Positions 1 to 6,591 of a stretch of DNA of 40,297 nucleotides are shown here, in pieces. The notes under the pieces are model-generated. The model had not been told where the DNA came from. It ran no database searches and saw nothing but the letters and a program-made list of their open reading frames with translations. The first letter of the stretch is position 1. The number at the start of each line of letters is the position of its first letter. Origin of the DNA: a virus; the IMG/VR virus record IMGVR_UViG_3300045051_000594, positions 1 through 40,297 of that record. The stretch is one strand, 5' to 3'. Made by a program: the position numbers and the translations under genes.

Positions 1-221
1 GGCATGGGCGGTGTGGTGCGGATATCGGCAATAGATGGGCAGGAGGTGGTTGTTCTCTCCGGGGCGGCGTTAGATGGGGGTGTGCGCCACCATCATATGC
101 TCTGGGCTAAGAGCAACGCCGGGACGCTGGCGCAGTTTGGCGCAACCAAGGACCTGGGGACGCCGGTTGGCCCCCAGCACCAGCCGTGCCTGGCGCAAGC
201 ACAGGGGCGCGTGCAGACTTG
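1..221. repeat. Left copy of terminal overlap
   Basis: Bases 1-221 match 40077-40297 except at two positions (91 C versus A, 94 C versus T). This is the redundancy expected when a circular or circularly permuted phage genome is written as one contig. It gives a unit length of 40,076 bp and makes the reading frame entering at base 1 continuous with the gene leaving at base 40297. The two mismatches mean the copies come from slightly different molecules or contain errors. Confidence 0.95.
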
Positions 222-1878
222 CCATCCGTGCGTTTCTCACGACGGCACAAAACTAATCCGGTACCACCCTATTCACCTTTGGACGCGCGTGAAGATGAAA
301 TGCGTGGCCACGGGCTCTAAGATACGCTGGGCCATGGACAACTGGGGGCTGGCGGAGACAAACGAAACCGAGGACCTGGCCAGCGGTGGGGCAGGGTACG
401 TGCACGTGTCGGCTAACTTCACGCAATCGTCCCAGCTGGTGGACGGAACCCTGGGCGCCGCGGGAGATATCACGGGCTTCAATCACGCCGGTGATTTCCT
501 GCACGCCGGGGCCTGTAGCTTGACGCTGATTTCAAATAGTCAACGCCAATACTGGGACGACCTGCTGGTGTCCCCGGTCACTTCAATCACGGTTGCAAAG
601 AGTCATACCCACGCCGCGGCCACGTCGCCCTGGTCTCTCATGGACTACGAGGAAAACGTGGACGTGGTGGTGCGCCCGCGGACAGCGCGGGCCTCCGGGG
701 CCCTGGGGCGCATTCTGCGGTTTGGCGATATCACCGGACACAACGGACGGCGCCTGGCGTTGAATGCCACGGGGTACACCGTTCTCCTGACCGACGGGTA
801 TGAATTGATAGAGGACGCCACAGGCGCATCGGATCAAACGGTGACCATGCCCGACCTGGTGCTGAGCGCTGGACGCGCCCCTATCCTTTTTGTCAAAACC
901 GATGCTGGCGCCGGGAAGCTGATCGTTGCGCGGGCGGGGGCTAACACGTTTGATGGGGCGGCAACGTCCGTGCAGCTGACCACGCAATACGACGCAGCGC
1001 TGATCTGGCCCGGCAGCGACGTGTGGCGCGTGCTTCACGTCAACCCCAGGCCCACGGATATCGTGGCGTCCGGCACCAGCGGGTTCACCGGTGGGGCGCA
1101 CACTCACGCGCTGGCGGCCGATTCGGTCACGGCAAACGAGATTGCGGCGGACGCCGTGGGGCAATCGGAAATCGCGGCCGCGGCGGTGGGCCAGGGGGAG
1201 CTGAAAACGAGCAGCGGGACCCTGGCAACGGCCTCGGGTGCTTCCCCGCGGACCATCAATGGGGTGCTCCCGGGCGGAGAGTATGGTTTCTATCCGAGAT
1301 CGCACGTGAACGACACGACAACCGCGGTGAGCCTGGTATCTTCCACGTATACCTTGACAACTTCCGCCGCACTGGGGATCGGGAGACAGGCAATATGGAG
1401 CGGTACGCCGACAAACCGGGTGCTTACTCTCACGCAGCGGTACATCACCGCATCCGGCGAGGTGTTTTGGATTTTCCGCCAGCGGCACAAGGTGACGGGG
1501 GAATGGGGCATGACCTGGGCAGCGCCGGACCACCCGTGCTTTGGGAATGGCGGGGACCCCGTGAAGCTGCCCCACCCGTTCCCCGCGGACCCCGACTATG
1601 AGGTGGTGGTAGTCAATCCTACGGCGGAGCAGATAGCATGCGCGCACGACCTGGAAGAGGCGGACGGGTGCTCGGTGATGGAGGCCCTTGATCGGCTGTA
1701 TGAAGTGGACGACAGGAAAGAGGTCGCATGGCCGGACGAGCCCGTGTCTGTGAAGCTGCTGAGCGACTGGGACCACCTGTACCGAACGGGCGTCAAGAAG
1801 GTGCCCATCAAGAAAATGAGCATACCTAAGCCGGCGGGCGTCAAGTGCTACGCTTTCAAATCAAAGAAGGGGGAGTGA
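1..1878 (+). CDS. Tail tip/fibre protein, C-terminal part (continues from 36459)
   Basis: The frame is open from base 1 to the TGA at 1876-1878. It is the same frame as the gene entering from 36459 across the circular junction, so this is residues 1207-1831 of a protein of about 1,831 residues. The region looks like a fibre. It has short beta-rich stretches, an HTH tripeptide near base 604, and near base 1096 a Gly-Ala-His-Thr-His segment followed by repeated SxTANEI/AVGQSEI/AVGQGEL units that are common in phage fibre shafts. The last ~100 residues are charged and may be a distal or host-contact domain. An ATG at base 4 exists but is internal. Receptor binding is inferred from position and fold style only. 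Confidence 0.85.
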   Translation, partial: GMGGVVRISAIDGQEVVVLSGAALDGGVRHHHMLWAKSNAGTLAQFGATKDLGTPVGPQHQPCLAQAQGRVQTCHPCVSHDGTKLIRYHPIHLWTRVKMKCVATGSKIRWAMDNWGLAETNETEDLASGGAGYVHVSANFTQSSQLVDGTLGAAGDITGFNHAGDFLHAGACSLTLISNSQRQYWDDLLVSPVTSITVAKSHTHAAATSPWSLMDYEENVDVVVRPRTARASGALGRILRFGDITGHNGRRLALNATGYTVLLTDGYELIEDATGASDQTVTMPDLVLSAGRAPILFVKTDAGAGKLIVARAGANTFDGAATSVQLTTQYDAALIWPGSDVWRVLHVNPRPTDIVASGTSGFTGGAHTHALAADSVTANEIAADAVGQSEIAAAAVGQGELKTSSGTLATASGASPRTINGVLPGGEYGFYPRSHVNDTTTAVSLVSSTYTLTTSAALGIGRQAIWSGTPTNRVLTLTQRYITASGEVFWIFRQRHKVTGEWGMTWAAPDHPCFGNGGDPVKLPHPFPADPDYEVVVVNPTAEQIACAHDLEEADGCSVMEALDRLYEVDDRKEVAWPDEPVSVKLLSDWDHLYRTGVKKVPIKKMSIPKPAGVKCYAFKSKKGE

Positions 1879-1982
1879 TGCTGCAACTTCCACAGGACAT
1901 TAGCCTGGGACAGTTCCTGGGGTTTGGCGCGCTGGTGGCCCTGATAGTGGCGCTGATGGCCTGGGTGGGCCTGAGTGAGTGA
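1878..1982 (+). CDS. 34-residue single-pass membrane protein
   Basis: The ATG at 1878 overlaps the TGA of the fibre gene (ATGA), so translation is probably coupled. The 34-residue product has a polar N-terminus of about 14 residues and then one hydrophobic helix of about 18 residues rich in Leu, Ala, Val and Gly, ending in SLE-type polar residues. It lies at the head of the lysis-type cassette and overlaps the next gene by 4 bp. Size and topology fit a tiny holin-like or accessory lysis protein, but many small phage membrane peptides look alike and no family is recognised. Confidence 0.55.
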   Translation: MLQLPQDISLGQFLGFGALVALIVALMAWVGLSE

Positions 1983-2404
1983 GCCTGTCCGACGTCGGGG
2001 TGCTTATCAGCATCATTCTGGCGGTGGGTTCGGTTCTCATCTCCGTGGGCGTGGTGACTCAAAAGGTGCGCCACCTGGAGAAAACCGTGGCGGCGGCAAC
2101 TGAGAGCTATACGCGGGCCTTTGACAGCATAGGCAAACGGGAGCTGGAGCACGCCCTGGTGACCGGCCAGCAGCAAGAGAAGGTGCGCCGCCTGGAGGCC
2201 GACGTGCTGGCCGTGCGCAAGCGCCAGCACGTGACGGCCAGCCGGGTGGGGGTGGTGCAGGCGGAGCTCGCGGGCGTCAAGGGCAGCCTGGACACCCTGG
2301 CGGCAATGGTGGCGGACTTCCGCAAGGAAAACGCCGACCTAATGCGGGCCCTGCTGAACAAGGCGGGGCTGGGCGTGGCGGGCGGCGGCGGAAGCGGGGA
2401 TTGA
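1979..2404 (+). CDS. Membrane-anchored coiled-coil protein (holin-associated type)
   Basis: The GTG at 1979 overlaps the preceding stop. The 141-residue product has one N-terminal hydrophobic segment (about residues 7-27) and then a long heptad-rich region (about 28-125, with VRHLEKTV, VRRLEADVLAVRKRQ and VADFRKENADL) ending in a Gly-rich tail. One anchor plus a coiled coil resembles DUF2746-like proteins found beside phage holins and lysins, and also some inner-membrane spanin subunits. It overlaps the next gene at 2404. The role is inferred from architecture and location. Confidence 0.6.
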   Translation: MSLSDVGVLISIILAVGSVLISVGVVTQKVRHLEKTVAAATESYTRAFDSIGKRELEHALVTGQQQEKVRRLEADVLAVRKRQHVTASRVGVVQAELAGVKGSLDTLAAMVADFRKENADLMRALLNKAGLGVAGGGGSGD

Positions 2405-2784
2405 TGCGCACGCGAGCTCGCCGGCTGGTGGCCTGGCTGCAGGGCGCTGGCTCTGTGGGGCTGGTGCTACTGTGCACCGCCGCGGGGGCCCTGGTGGTGA
2501 ACCTGGAGGCCAGGCGGAAGCGTGACATAGGGTGGACCGCGCTGCTGGCCGAGGGCGGGGTGGCCCTGGTGGTGGCCCTAGTGGTGATGCTGCGCGAGGA
2601 GCTCCAGCAAGTGGAAGGGGAGCCCGACGTGGTGGAGCGGGCCCGGGCCGCGAAACGGCGGGCCCTGAAAAAGCGCTGTCTCCGCGGATTCGCCCACGGC
2701 CTGGGCTGGCGGCCCGCGGTGGAGGGCACGGTGGACGCGGTGAGCTGGGGCCTGGACCTGCTGCGGGGGCTGGAGGCCGCTTGA
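2404..2784 (+). CDS. Two-helix membrane protein, possible holin
   Basis: ATG 2404 overlaps the previous stop; a TTG three bases upstream is in frame but less likely. The 126-residue protein has two hydrophobic segments (about residues 13-31 and 43-60) separated by a short basic loop, then a highly charged C-terminal half with RAAKRRALKKR. Two membrane helices and a basic cytoplasmic tail are the common holin layout. The gene precedes two cell-wall hydrolases. A second two-helix protein at 4220 competes for the holin role, so this call is tentative. Confidence 0.5.
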   Translation: MRTRARRLVAWLQGAGSVGLVLLCTAAGALVVNLEARRKRDIGWTALLAEGGVALVVALVVMLREELQQVEGEPDVVERARAAKRRALKKRCLRGFAHGLGWRPAVEGTVDAVSWGLDLLRGLEAA

Positions 2785-2820
2785 CGGACGTGCTACCATG
2801 CCCCGCTGTGGGGGTGGGAA

Positions 2821-3060
2821 ATGGAAAAGCGGCACCTGGTGACCCTGAAAATCATGGTGAGCGAGGAAGCTGCGCGGGCGTTACGCTGCATGGAGCCCCG
2901 GGAGCAGCCCGCGGCCCTGGTGCGGTTCCTGGGGGCCCAGGACAAGGCGGACCTGCAGGACGCTGTGCATGCGCTGCGGGTGGTGCCCTGGAGCGACACC
3001 GCGGAGCGGCCTCGAGGCGGATCGCCAATGACCCGCGCCGGGCGGGACTCGCGCTGGTAG
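2821..3060 (+). CDS. Hypothetical protein, 79 residues
   Basis: The ATG at 2821 follows a purine-rich GGGGTGGGAA stretch. The small charged protein has a plausible structured first half (LVTLKIMVSEEAARALRCM) and no membrane helix or recognised domain. The end, from about residue 60, is Arg-rich and may be poorly ordered. Its TAG stop at 3058-3060 lies three bases before the GTG that starts the downstream transglycosylase, which suggests termination-reinitiation coupling. Confidence 0.5.
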   Translation: MEKRHLVTLKIMVSEEAARALRCMEPREQPAALVRFLGAQDKADLQDAVHALRVVPWSDTAERPRGGSPMTRAGRDSRW

Positions 3061-3062
3061 CT

Positions 3063-3602
3063 GTGCTCTGTACCCTGAGCGGATCGGTGCTCCAGACCGG
3101 GCCCGCGGAGGACTTCCCGGAGAGCTGGACGCCGCGGCCCGTGGTGGCCGAGGACCTGGTGCCCCAGCCGTGGGCCGCGCCCCCCGAGCTGGAGCGCGAG
3201 CTGGTGGACAGGTGCAGCCGCAAGGGCGTCCCGGTGTGGATTGCAGCGCGCAACCTTTCGCGCGAGAGCACCGCGGACGGCCAGCCGACAAACCCGCACT
3301 GGAACACGTGGGCGGTGTCGCCCGTGGGGGCCCTGGGCGCCGCGCAGCTCATGCCGGGCAACCTGGACAACCCCCTGTTTATCTCTTTCAATGATGGCCA
3401 GCCCATAGACCCTTTCAACGTGCACCACGCCATCCGGGTGGAGGTGGGCTACCTGGCCTGGCTGCACGTGAACGTGGGGACCTGGGGGGACGCGGTGGCC
3501 GCTTACAACTGCGGGCCTGGACGCTGGGCCCTGGGCAATCTTCCACCCGAGACAGTGACGCACCGGCGCCTGGTGATGGGCGCAGCTGACAGGAGGACCT
3601 GA
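3063..3602 (+). CDS. SLT-like lytic transglycosylase
   Basis: The C-terminal two thirds match the SLT transglycosylase pattern. A putative catalytic Glu is in RES at about residue 68, followed by SPVGALGAAQLMP (about 85-97), a Pro-Phe-x-Val-x-x-Ala-Ile helix, EVGYLAWLH, and AAYNCGPGRW, the usual AAYNaGPG signature. The enzyme would cleave peptidoglycan glycan strands during lysis. The start is uncertain: GTG 3063 is the only ordinary start nearby, three bases after the upstream stop and without a clear ribosome site. It gives 179 residues with a short hydrophobic N-terminus. In-frame codons just upstream would lengthen that into a fuller signal anchor (AGLALVAVLCTLSG), so a rare start codon or an error is possible. 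A C39-like peptidase follows directly. Confidence 0.8.
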   Translation: MLCTLSGSVLQTGPAEDFPESWTPRPVVAEDLVPQPWAAPPELERELVDRCSRKGVPVWIAARNLSRESTADGQPTNPHWNTWAVSPVGALGAAQLMPGNLDNPLFISFNDGQPIDPFNVHHAIRVEVGYLAWLHVNVGTWGDAVAAYNCGPGRWALGNLPPETVTHRRLVMGAADRRT

Positions 3603-4205
3603 ATGGACGCACCGCACGCCGACGACCGGACGCTGTACTACGTGCAGACAAACAACCCCACCGAGGAAATACTCCGCAAGGTGGGGTTTGCGCATCCGCT
3701 GCAAAGCTGCGGGCCCACCGCCGCGGTGCGGTGCATGGCCGCCCTGGGCCGCGCGGTGGCCGTGCGCACCAGCGGCCGCTACCTGCCCCAGCCTGACGAG
3801 GTGCTTATGGGGTGGTTCAATGACCCGGTGAATTACCTGGCGCTGCGCGCGCTGCCGGTGCCGGCGCTATTCCGCGCGGACCCCAGCGAGATCCCGGGGA
3901 ACAGGATAGCGCCGTGGTACCCCCTGGCTGTGCGCGAGGTGTTCGGCAACCCGTGCGGATTTGTGGACGGCCTCATGGACTGGCGCGCCCTGGTGGAACA
4001 GCTCCAGCTGGGGCGGACCGCGCAGCTCTGCCTGGTGGATCCGGGTCACTTCATCCCGGTGGTGAAGTACGACGCGGCCGCGGACGCCCTGGTGTATGAC
4101 GATCCGTGGCCGAACCGCCACCCCACGGGGATCGGGTGGCACTGTGCCATGACCAAGGACGAATACCTGGGCAACGTGAAGCCGTTCGCCCTGGTGTACA
4201 GCTGA
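3603..4205 (+). CDS. C39-like papain-fold cysteine peptidase (probable endolysin)
   Basis: The 200-residue protein has the expected triad order for a C39/NlpC-type papain fold. Cys36 lies in SCGPTAAVRCM at the start of a helix, His149 in DPGHFIPVVKY, and Asp167 in VYDDPW. There is no signal peptide, so export would need a holin. It starts ATG 3603 directly after the transglycosylase stop, and the tight pairing suggests it cuts peptide cross-links or an amide bond while its neighbour cuts glycan. A virion-associated or non-lytic role cannot be excluded. Confidence 0.72.
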   Translation: MDAPHADDRTLYYVQTNNPTEEILRKVGFAHPLQSCGPTAAVRCMAALGRAVAVRTSGRYLPQPDEVLMGWFNDPVNYLALRALPVPALFRADPSEIPGNRIAPWYPLAVREVFGNPCGFVDGLMDWRALVEQLQLGRTAQLCLVDPGHFIPVVKYDAAADALVYDDPWPNRHPTGIGWHCAMTKDEYLGNVKPFALVYS

Positions 4206-4219
4206 GAAGGGAGGCCCGC

Positions 4220-4504
4220 ATGAAAGAGGGCACGGGGTATCTGGAGGAGTCACCGGGGCAGCGCAGCATGGGGCGCCTGCTGGGCCTGGTGGGCGGGGTG
4301 GTGGGCGCCGCGGTGACCGTGGCCGGCTGCGTGCTGGCCTTCGTGGAGGCCCTGGAGCGCACGGGGACCGCGCACGGCCTGGCCCTGGCGGGGATAGGCA
4401 CCGGCATGTTCACCAGCGGGGCGCTGGGCAAGGCCTGGGGCAAGCAGGCCGAGGCCTCCGTGGAAGTGGCGGAGCTCGCGCAGCCCGCGGAGCTCCCGCG
4501 GTGA
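4220..4504 (+). CDS. Two-helix holin-like protein
   Basis: ATG 4220 is preceded by GAAGGGAGG, a strong ribosome site. The 94-residue product begins with a polar EESPGQRSMGRLLGL segment, has hydrophobic helices at about 18-40 and 50-66, and ends with the charged tail GKAWGKQAEASVEVAEL. The Ser-Pro-Gly-x-x-Ser-x-x-Arg-Leu start before two helices is a layout often seen in small phage holin-like proteins. It follows the peptidase directly and overlaps the next gene, so it is the best holin candidate here. Confidence 0.6.
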   Translation: MKEGTGYLEESPGQRSMGRLLGLVGGVVGAAVTVAGCVLAFVEALERTGTAHGLALAGIGTGMFTSGALGKAWGKQAEASVEVAELAQPAELPR

Positions 4505-4827
4505 AGCTGCCGGGGTGGGTGAAGGCCCTGGGCGCGCTGCTGCTGGCCATCGGTGGGGCGGTGCTGGCGCTGTGGGTATCGGCCCGGATCCGGGGCCGCA
4601 TGCCCTGGGGTATCCTGGCGACACCGGGACGCGCGGGAGCTGGGGAGCCGCTGCGGTGGACGCGGCTGCCCGGGAATGAGCGCGAGATTGCGGTGCGGGA
4701 CGGGCCGCTGGGGTGGAAGGCCGTGGCCTTGCCCCCCGGGGTGAAGGCCCAGGACGTTACGGCCGCGGCGCTGGTGGCGGGCAAGGTGCACGTCACGAAG
4801 CGCAACGCGGGGAAGGAGGCGCCATGA
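4501..4827 (+). CDS. Membrane-anchored small protein of the lysis cassette
   Basis: GTG 4501 overlaps the upstream TGA by 4 bp. The 108-residue product has an N-terminal hydrophobic helix (about residues 8-27) after a basic start. A soluble, moderately charged domain of about 80 residues follows, rich in Gly, Pro and Val and ending in a basic tail. It could be a spanin-like or periplasmic accessory protein, but no lipobox or clear coiled coil is visible and no family is recognised. Confidence 0.5.
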   Translation: MKLPGWVKALGALLLAIGGAVLALWVSARIRGRMPWGILATPGRAGAGEPLRWTRLPGNEREIAVRDGPLGWKAVALPPGVKAQDVTAAALVAGKVHVTKRNAGKEAP

Positions 4828-5219
4828 TGGCGCATAGATCGGGTGCGCCGCCCGGGCTCTGGCCGGCCCTGGTGGTGGTTTTCGTGCTGCTGCTGGCGAC
4901 CGTGGGGGTGACCCTGGCCCCAGCGCAGGAGGCCATGACGGTGGAACAGAAGGCCGCGGCCTTTGACGCCCTGGTGGCGGCGGACCCCGCGGTGAGCGTG
5001 GAGCCCACCCTGGCGCTACTGACGGGGCGGGACCTGGTGCTATCGGGCGGAGCTGTCACCGTGGACGTGGCGCCCTGGCTACACTATGACATTGCCGTGG
5101 ACGTGCGGACCGTGAAAGACTTCGCCCCGCCCCCTGACTGGCGCGGATACGTGGGTATGGGGGCGCTGGGAATTACTATCGGGGCTGCGGCCGTGGTGCT
5201 GCTGAACCTGCTACTCTGA
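4824..5219 (+). CDS. Protein with N- and C-terminal membrane helices
   Basis: The ATG ATG at 4824 follows GGAAGGAGG and overlaps the preceding stop. The 131 residues contain an N-terminal hydrophobic helix (about 12-32, ending LAPAQEA, possibly a cleavable signal), a central acidic soluble part of about 70 residues, and a second hydrophobic helix at the extreme C-terminus (about 108-131). A middle domain held between two membrane anchors could span or face the periplasm. It is the last gene before the terminator at 5252, so it closes the late operon. Function unknown. Confidence 0.55.
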   Translation: MMAHRSGAPPGLWPALVVVFVLLLATVGVTLAPAQEAMTVEQKAAAFDALVAADPAVSVEPTLALLTGRDLVLSGGAVTVDVAPWLHYDIAVDVRTVKDFAPPPDWRGYVGMGALGITIGAAAVVLLNLLL

Positions 5220-5251
5220 ATAGAAGGCGGCGCTGCCGCCCGCTGCCTTGC

Positions 5252-5282
5252 GCCCCCAGGCCACCCCTGGGGGCTTTCTTTT
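5252..5282 (+). terminator. Intrinsic terminator closing the tail/lysis operon
   Basis: A perfect 9-bp stem (5252-5260 with 5266-5274, GCCCCCAGG/CCTGGGGGC) has a 5-base loop and is followed at once by TTTCTTTT. It lies 33 bp after the last lysis-cassette stop. It is the clearest end of a transcription unit in the window. Confidence 0.9.
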
Positions 5283-5557
5283 GCCCTACGGCTGTATAGT
5301 AGTTTCCCCAGGAAATCGTATCTTTCGCCCTGAAATTAGACTAAAAATCTGGACACGGGCCCGTGGTGGGTATACGGTATAGATGTTCGATGGTTGTTTG
5401 ACAGCGTGCAGCGGGTGAGATCAGGCGGGGCCGAGGGCAAGAGACCAAGGCGCCGCGCGGTGGGGCACCAGCACAATAGCAGAGCAGGGCGGCGCAGCAA
5501 AGCGCGGCCCTAATGCGGCAACCCCCGTTGCAAGCCCGGGGGTAGAAGGAGGCCAAA
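5283..5557 (+). promoter_or_regulatory. Intergenic control region with palindromes
   Basis: No gene is visible in these 275 bases. The first ~110 bases are much more A+T-rich than the rest of the window, as expected for a promoter. Two perfect inverted repeats lie close together: CACGGGCCCGTG at 5354-5365 and TATACGGTATA at 5371-5381, separated by five bases. They could be operators. A TTGACA at 5398-5403 has no good -10 at the right distance, and TATAGA at 5378-5383 has no good -35, so the promoter itself cannot be fixed. The 3' end carries the first two-hairpin leader. Confidence 0.45.
5486..5552 (+). promoter_or_regulatory. Two-hairpin leader, copy A
   Basis: Hairpin I pairs 5486-5495 with 5502-5511 (AGGGC-GCGC with one G-G mismatch). 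After a TAATGCGGC linker, hairpin II pairs CCCCCG 5522-5527 with CGGGGG 5537-5542 around the 9-base loop TTGCAAGCC. The ribosome site AGAAGGAGG follows directly, then the GTG at 5558. The same plan recurs before 5826 and 6448 with different stem bases but a kept AAGC in loop II, so selection seems to act on RNA structure. Confidence 0.6.
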
Positions 5558-5749
5558 GTGGCCCGTTCAACTTTCACCCTTTCCATCCCGTCCGGCACCG
5601 TGGTGCTGGGCGAGCAGGGGACCATCACCCTGAAAGCAAGCGCCGTTGTGGACGGCGCCACGCGCGAGCGTGACGGTTCCTACCGCTACCTGGTGGGCGG
5701 CCACCAGTACATAGCAAGCGCGGGCACCGTCACGGCGGTGCGCGCGTAA
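5558..5749 (+). CDS. Hypothetical protein, 63 residues
   Basis: GTG 5558 is chosen because AGAAGGAGG lies 5-6 bases upstream, behind the structured leader. The small protein is mostly beta-like (FTLSIPSGTVVLGEQGTITLKASAVVDG), with a short charged turn and a Val-rich end, and has no membrane segment or known motif. It begins the series of small genes after the 5252 terminator, so it is probably expressed early. Function unknown. Confidence 0.6.
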   Translation: MARSTFTLSIPSGTVVLGEQGTITLKASAVVDGATRERDGSYRYLVGGHQYIASAGTVTAVRA

Positions 5750-5759
5750 GGCAGAGTCA

Positions 5760-5818
5760 CCCCGCTGGCGCGGCGGGGCGTAATGCGGCGGCCCGGTGAC
5801 AAGCCCCGGGCGAAAGGA
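5760..5818 (+). promoter_or_regulatory. Two-hairpin leader, copy B
   Basis: Hairpin I pairs CCCCGC 5760-5765 with GCGGGG 5773-5778. The linker CGTAATGCGGC nearly repeats that of copy A. Hairpin II pairs GCCCGG 5791-5796 with CCGGGC 5806-5811 around the 9-base loop TGACAAGCC. GAAAGGA follows as ribosome site for ATG 5826. Stem II differs from copy A on both strands in a pairing-preserving way, while loop end AAGCC and linker are conserved. Confidence 0.6.
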
Positions 5819-5825
5819 TGAGACA

Positions 5826-6155
5826 ATGAAGGTGGTGATTTCCTACGTGCTTAGGGGCCAGCGGTGCAGCGAGACCGTGGAGGCCGAGTCTCCGGAGAAA
5901 GCGTCCCAGGCCTTTATGCGGCGGGCGACGCTGGTGACCAGCTGCATGGCCCGCCCCGCGGCGGACGAGGCCCAGGGCTGGCTGGTGCGCACTGGCCAGG
6001 ACCTGCTGGTGGCCATGGGCGCGGAATGGACCAAGGCGCGCAGCAATCCCGCGGACGTGGCGGCGGTGCAGCGGTACAGCCTGCTGGCCCTGGCCCGCGC
6101 GGAAGTGTACAGCCTGATAGCGGAGAGCAACGGGCTGGGGCGGCTGGCGATATGA
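5826..6155 (+). CDS. Hypothetical protein, 109 residues
   Basis: ATG 5826 follows GAAAGGA by 8 bases, so the longer frame starting upstream is rejected because it would translate the leader hairpin. The first ~20 residues form a beta hairpin-like stretch (KVVISYVLRGQRCSETVEAES) and the rest is predicted helical, Ala- and Arg-rich and amphipathic. No family is recognised. It overlaps the next gene by 4 bp, so the two are probably co-translated. Confidence 0.6.
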   Translation: MKVVISYVLRGQRCSETVEAESPEKASQAFMRRATLVTSCMARPAADEAQGWLVRTGQDLLVAMGAEWTKARSNPADVAAVQRYSLLALARAEVYSLIAESNGLGRLAI

Positions 6156-6367
6156 CGCGGCCGCTGTGGCTTTCACCAGCCCAGGCCATGCGCCTGGTGC
6201 TGAAGGCCCAGCAGCTCCACGGCGAGAGCATCACCCCATGCGGCGGCAAGGCCTGGGGTGAGTGCTTCACCCTGGAGCAGGGCCGGGTGATTTTCTGGTA
6301 CAACCTGGGCCCCGACACGCACGCGGTGATAGAGCCGCACGACGTCGGTGCCCTGGTGGAAGGGTGA
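6152..6367 (+). CDS. Hypothetical protein, 71 residues
   Basis: ATG 6152 overlaps the TGA of the previous gene. The protein has a helical N-terminal third (SPAQAMRLVLKAQQLHG) and a beta-like remainder with two Cys (PCGG, ECF) and several aromatic residues (RVIFWYNLGPDTHAVIEP). It resembles a compact globular domain, but no family is recognised. Its stop is followed by the third two-hairpin leader. Confidence 0.55.
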   Translation: MTRPLWLSPAQAMRLVLKAQQLHGESITPCGGKAWGECFTLEQGRVIFWYNLGPDTHAVIEPHDVGALVEG

Positions 6368-6374
6368 CGGGCGG

Positions 6375-6439
6375 GCGGGGCCCAGCTGGCCCCGCGCGTT
6401 AAACCGCGGCCCCCGTCCGAAGCCGGGGGCAGAAAGGAA
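6375..6439 (+). promoter_or_regulatory. Two-hairpin leader, copy C
   Basis: Hairpin I pairs GCGGGGC 6375-6381 with GCCCCGC 6389-6395. A GCGTTAAACCGCG linker follows, weakly like TAATGCGGC of copies A and B. Hairpin II pairs GCCCCCG 6409-6415 with CGGGGGC 6424-6430 around TCCGAAGC. AGAAAGGA then precedes GTG 6448. This third instance uses other stem bases but keeps the two-stem plan, the AAGC loop end and the adjoining A-rich ribosome site. Confidence 0.58.
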
Positions 6440-6447
6440 GGGCGAAA

Positions 6448-6591
6448 GTGTCTATCGTGATAGTGCGCACCCACGGCGGTGCCGTGGTGGTGGTGGGCGG
6501 GTGGGGAGAACGGCGCGCCAGCGCGTTGATGTCTCTGGTGGCCGCGCGTGAGCTCGCGCGTAAGCTGCGCAAGCGGCGGAGGGCGGGGTGA
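6448..6591 (+). CDS. Hypothetical basic 47-residue protein
   Basis: GTG 6448 follows AGAAAGGAAGGG. The product starts with a very Val-rich stretch (IVIVRTHGGAVVVVGGW) and ends with a strongly basic helix (ARELARKLRKRRRAG). The basic end could bind nucleic acid, while the hydrophobic start seems too short and Gly-rich for a sure membrane helix. It overlaps the next gene by 4 bp. No family recognised. Confidence 0.45.
   Translation: MSIVIVRTHGGAVVVVGGWGERRASALMSLVAARELARKLRKRRRAG

Noticed and set aside
1-221. Diversity-generating retroelement variable region
   Set aside because: The HH/NY difference fits adenine mutagenesis, but no reverse transcriptase or template repeat is present and the site is not at the C-terminus, so it is kept only as a hypothesis.
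583-1776. Long minus-strand open frames (for example 583-1776, 8197-9540, 15095-16870, 35398-36474)
   Set aside because: They mirror real + strand genes in G+C-rich DNA, have low-complexity Arg/His/Pro/Gly content, lack ribosome sites and show no domains. All recognisable genes are on the + strand.
2532-3062. Long upstream extension of the transglycosylase frame
   Set aside because: It overlaps two better-supported genes and encodes Gly/Ala/Arg-rich sequence without a domain; only the part after about 3030 looks like the real protein.
5398-5403. TTGACA as a -35 box
   Set aside because: No acceptable -10 lies 15-19 bases downstream (the DNA there is G+C-rich), so it was not called as a promoter.
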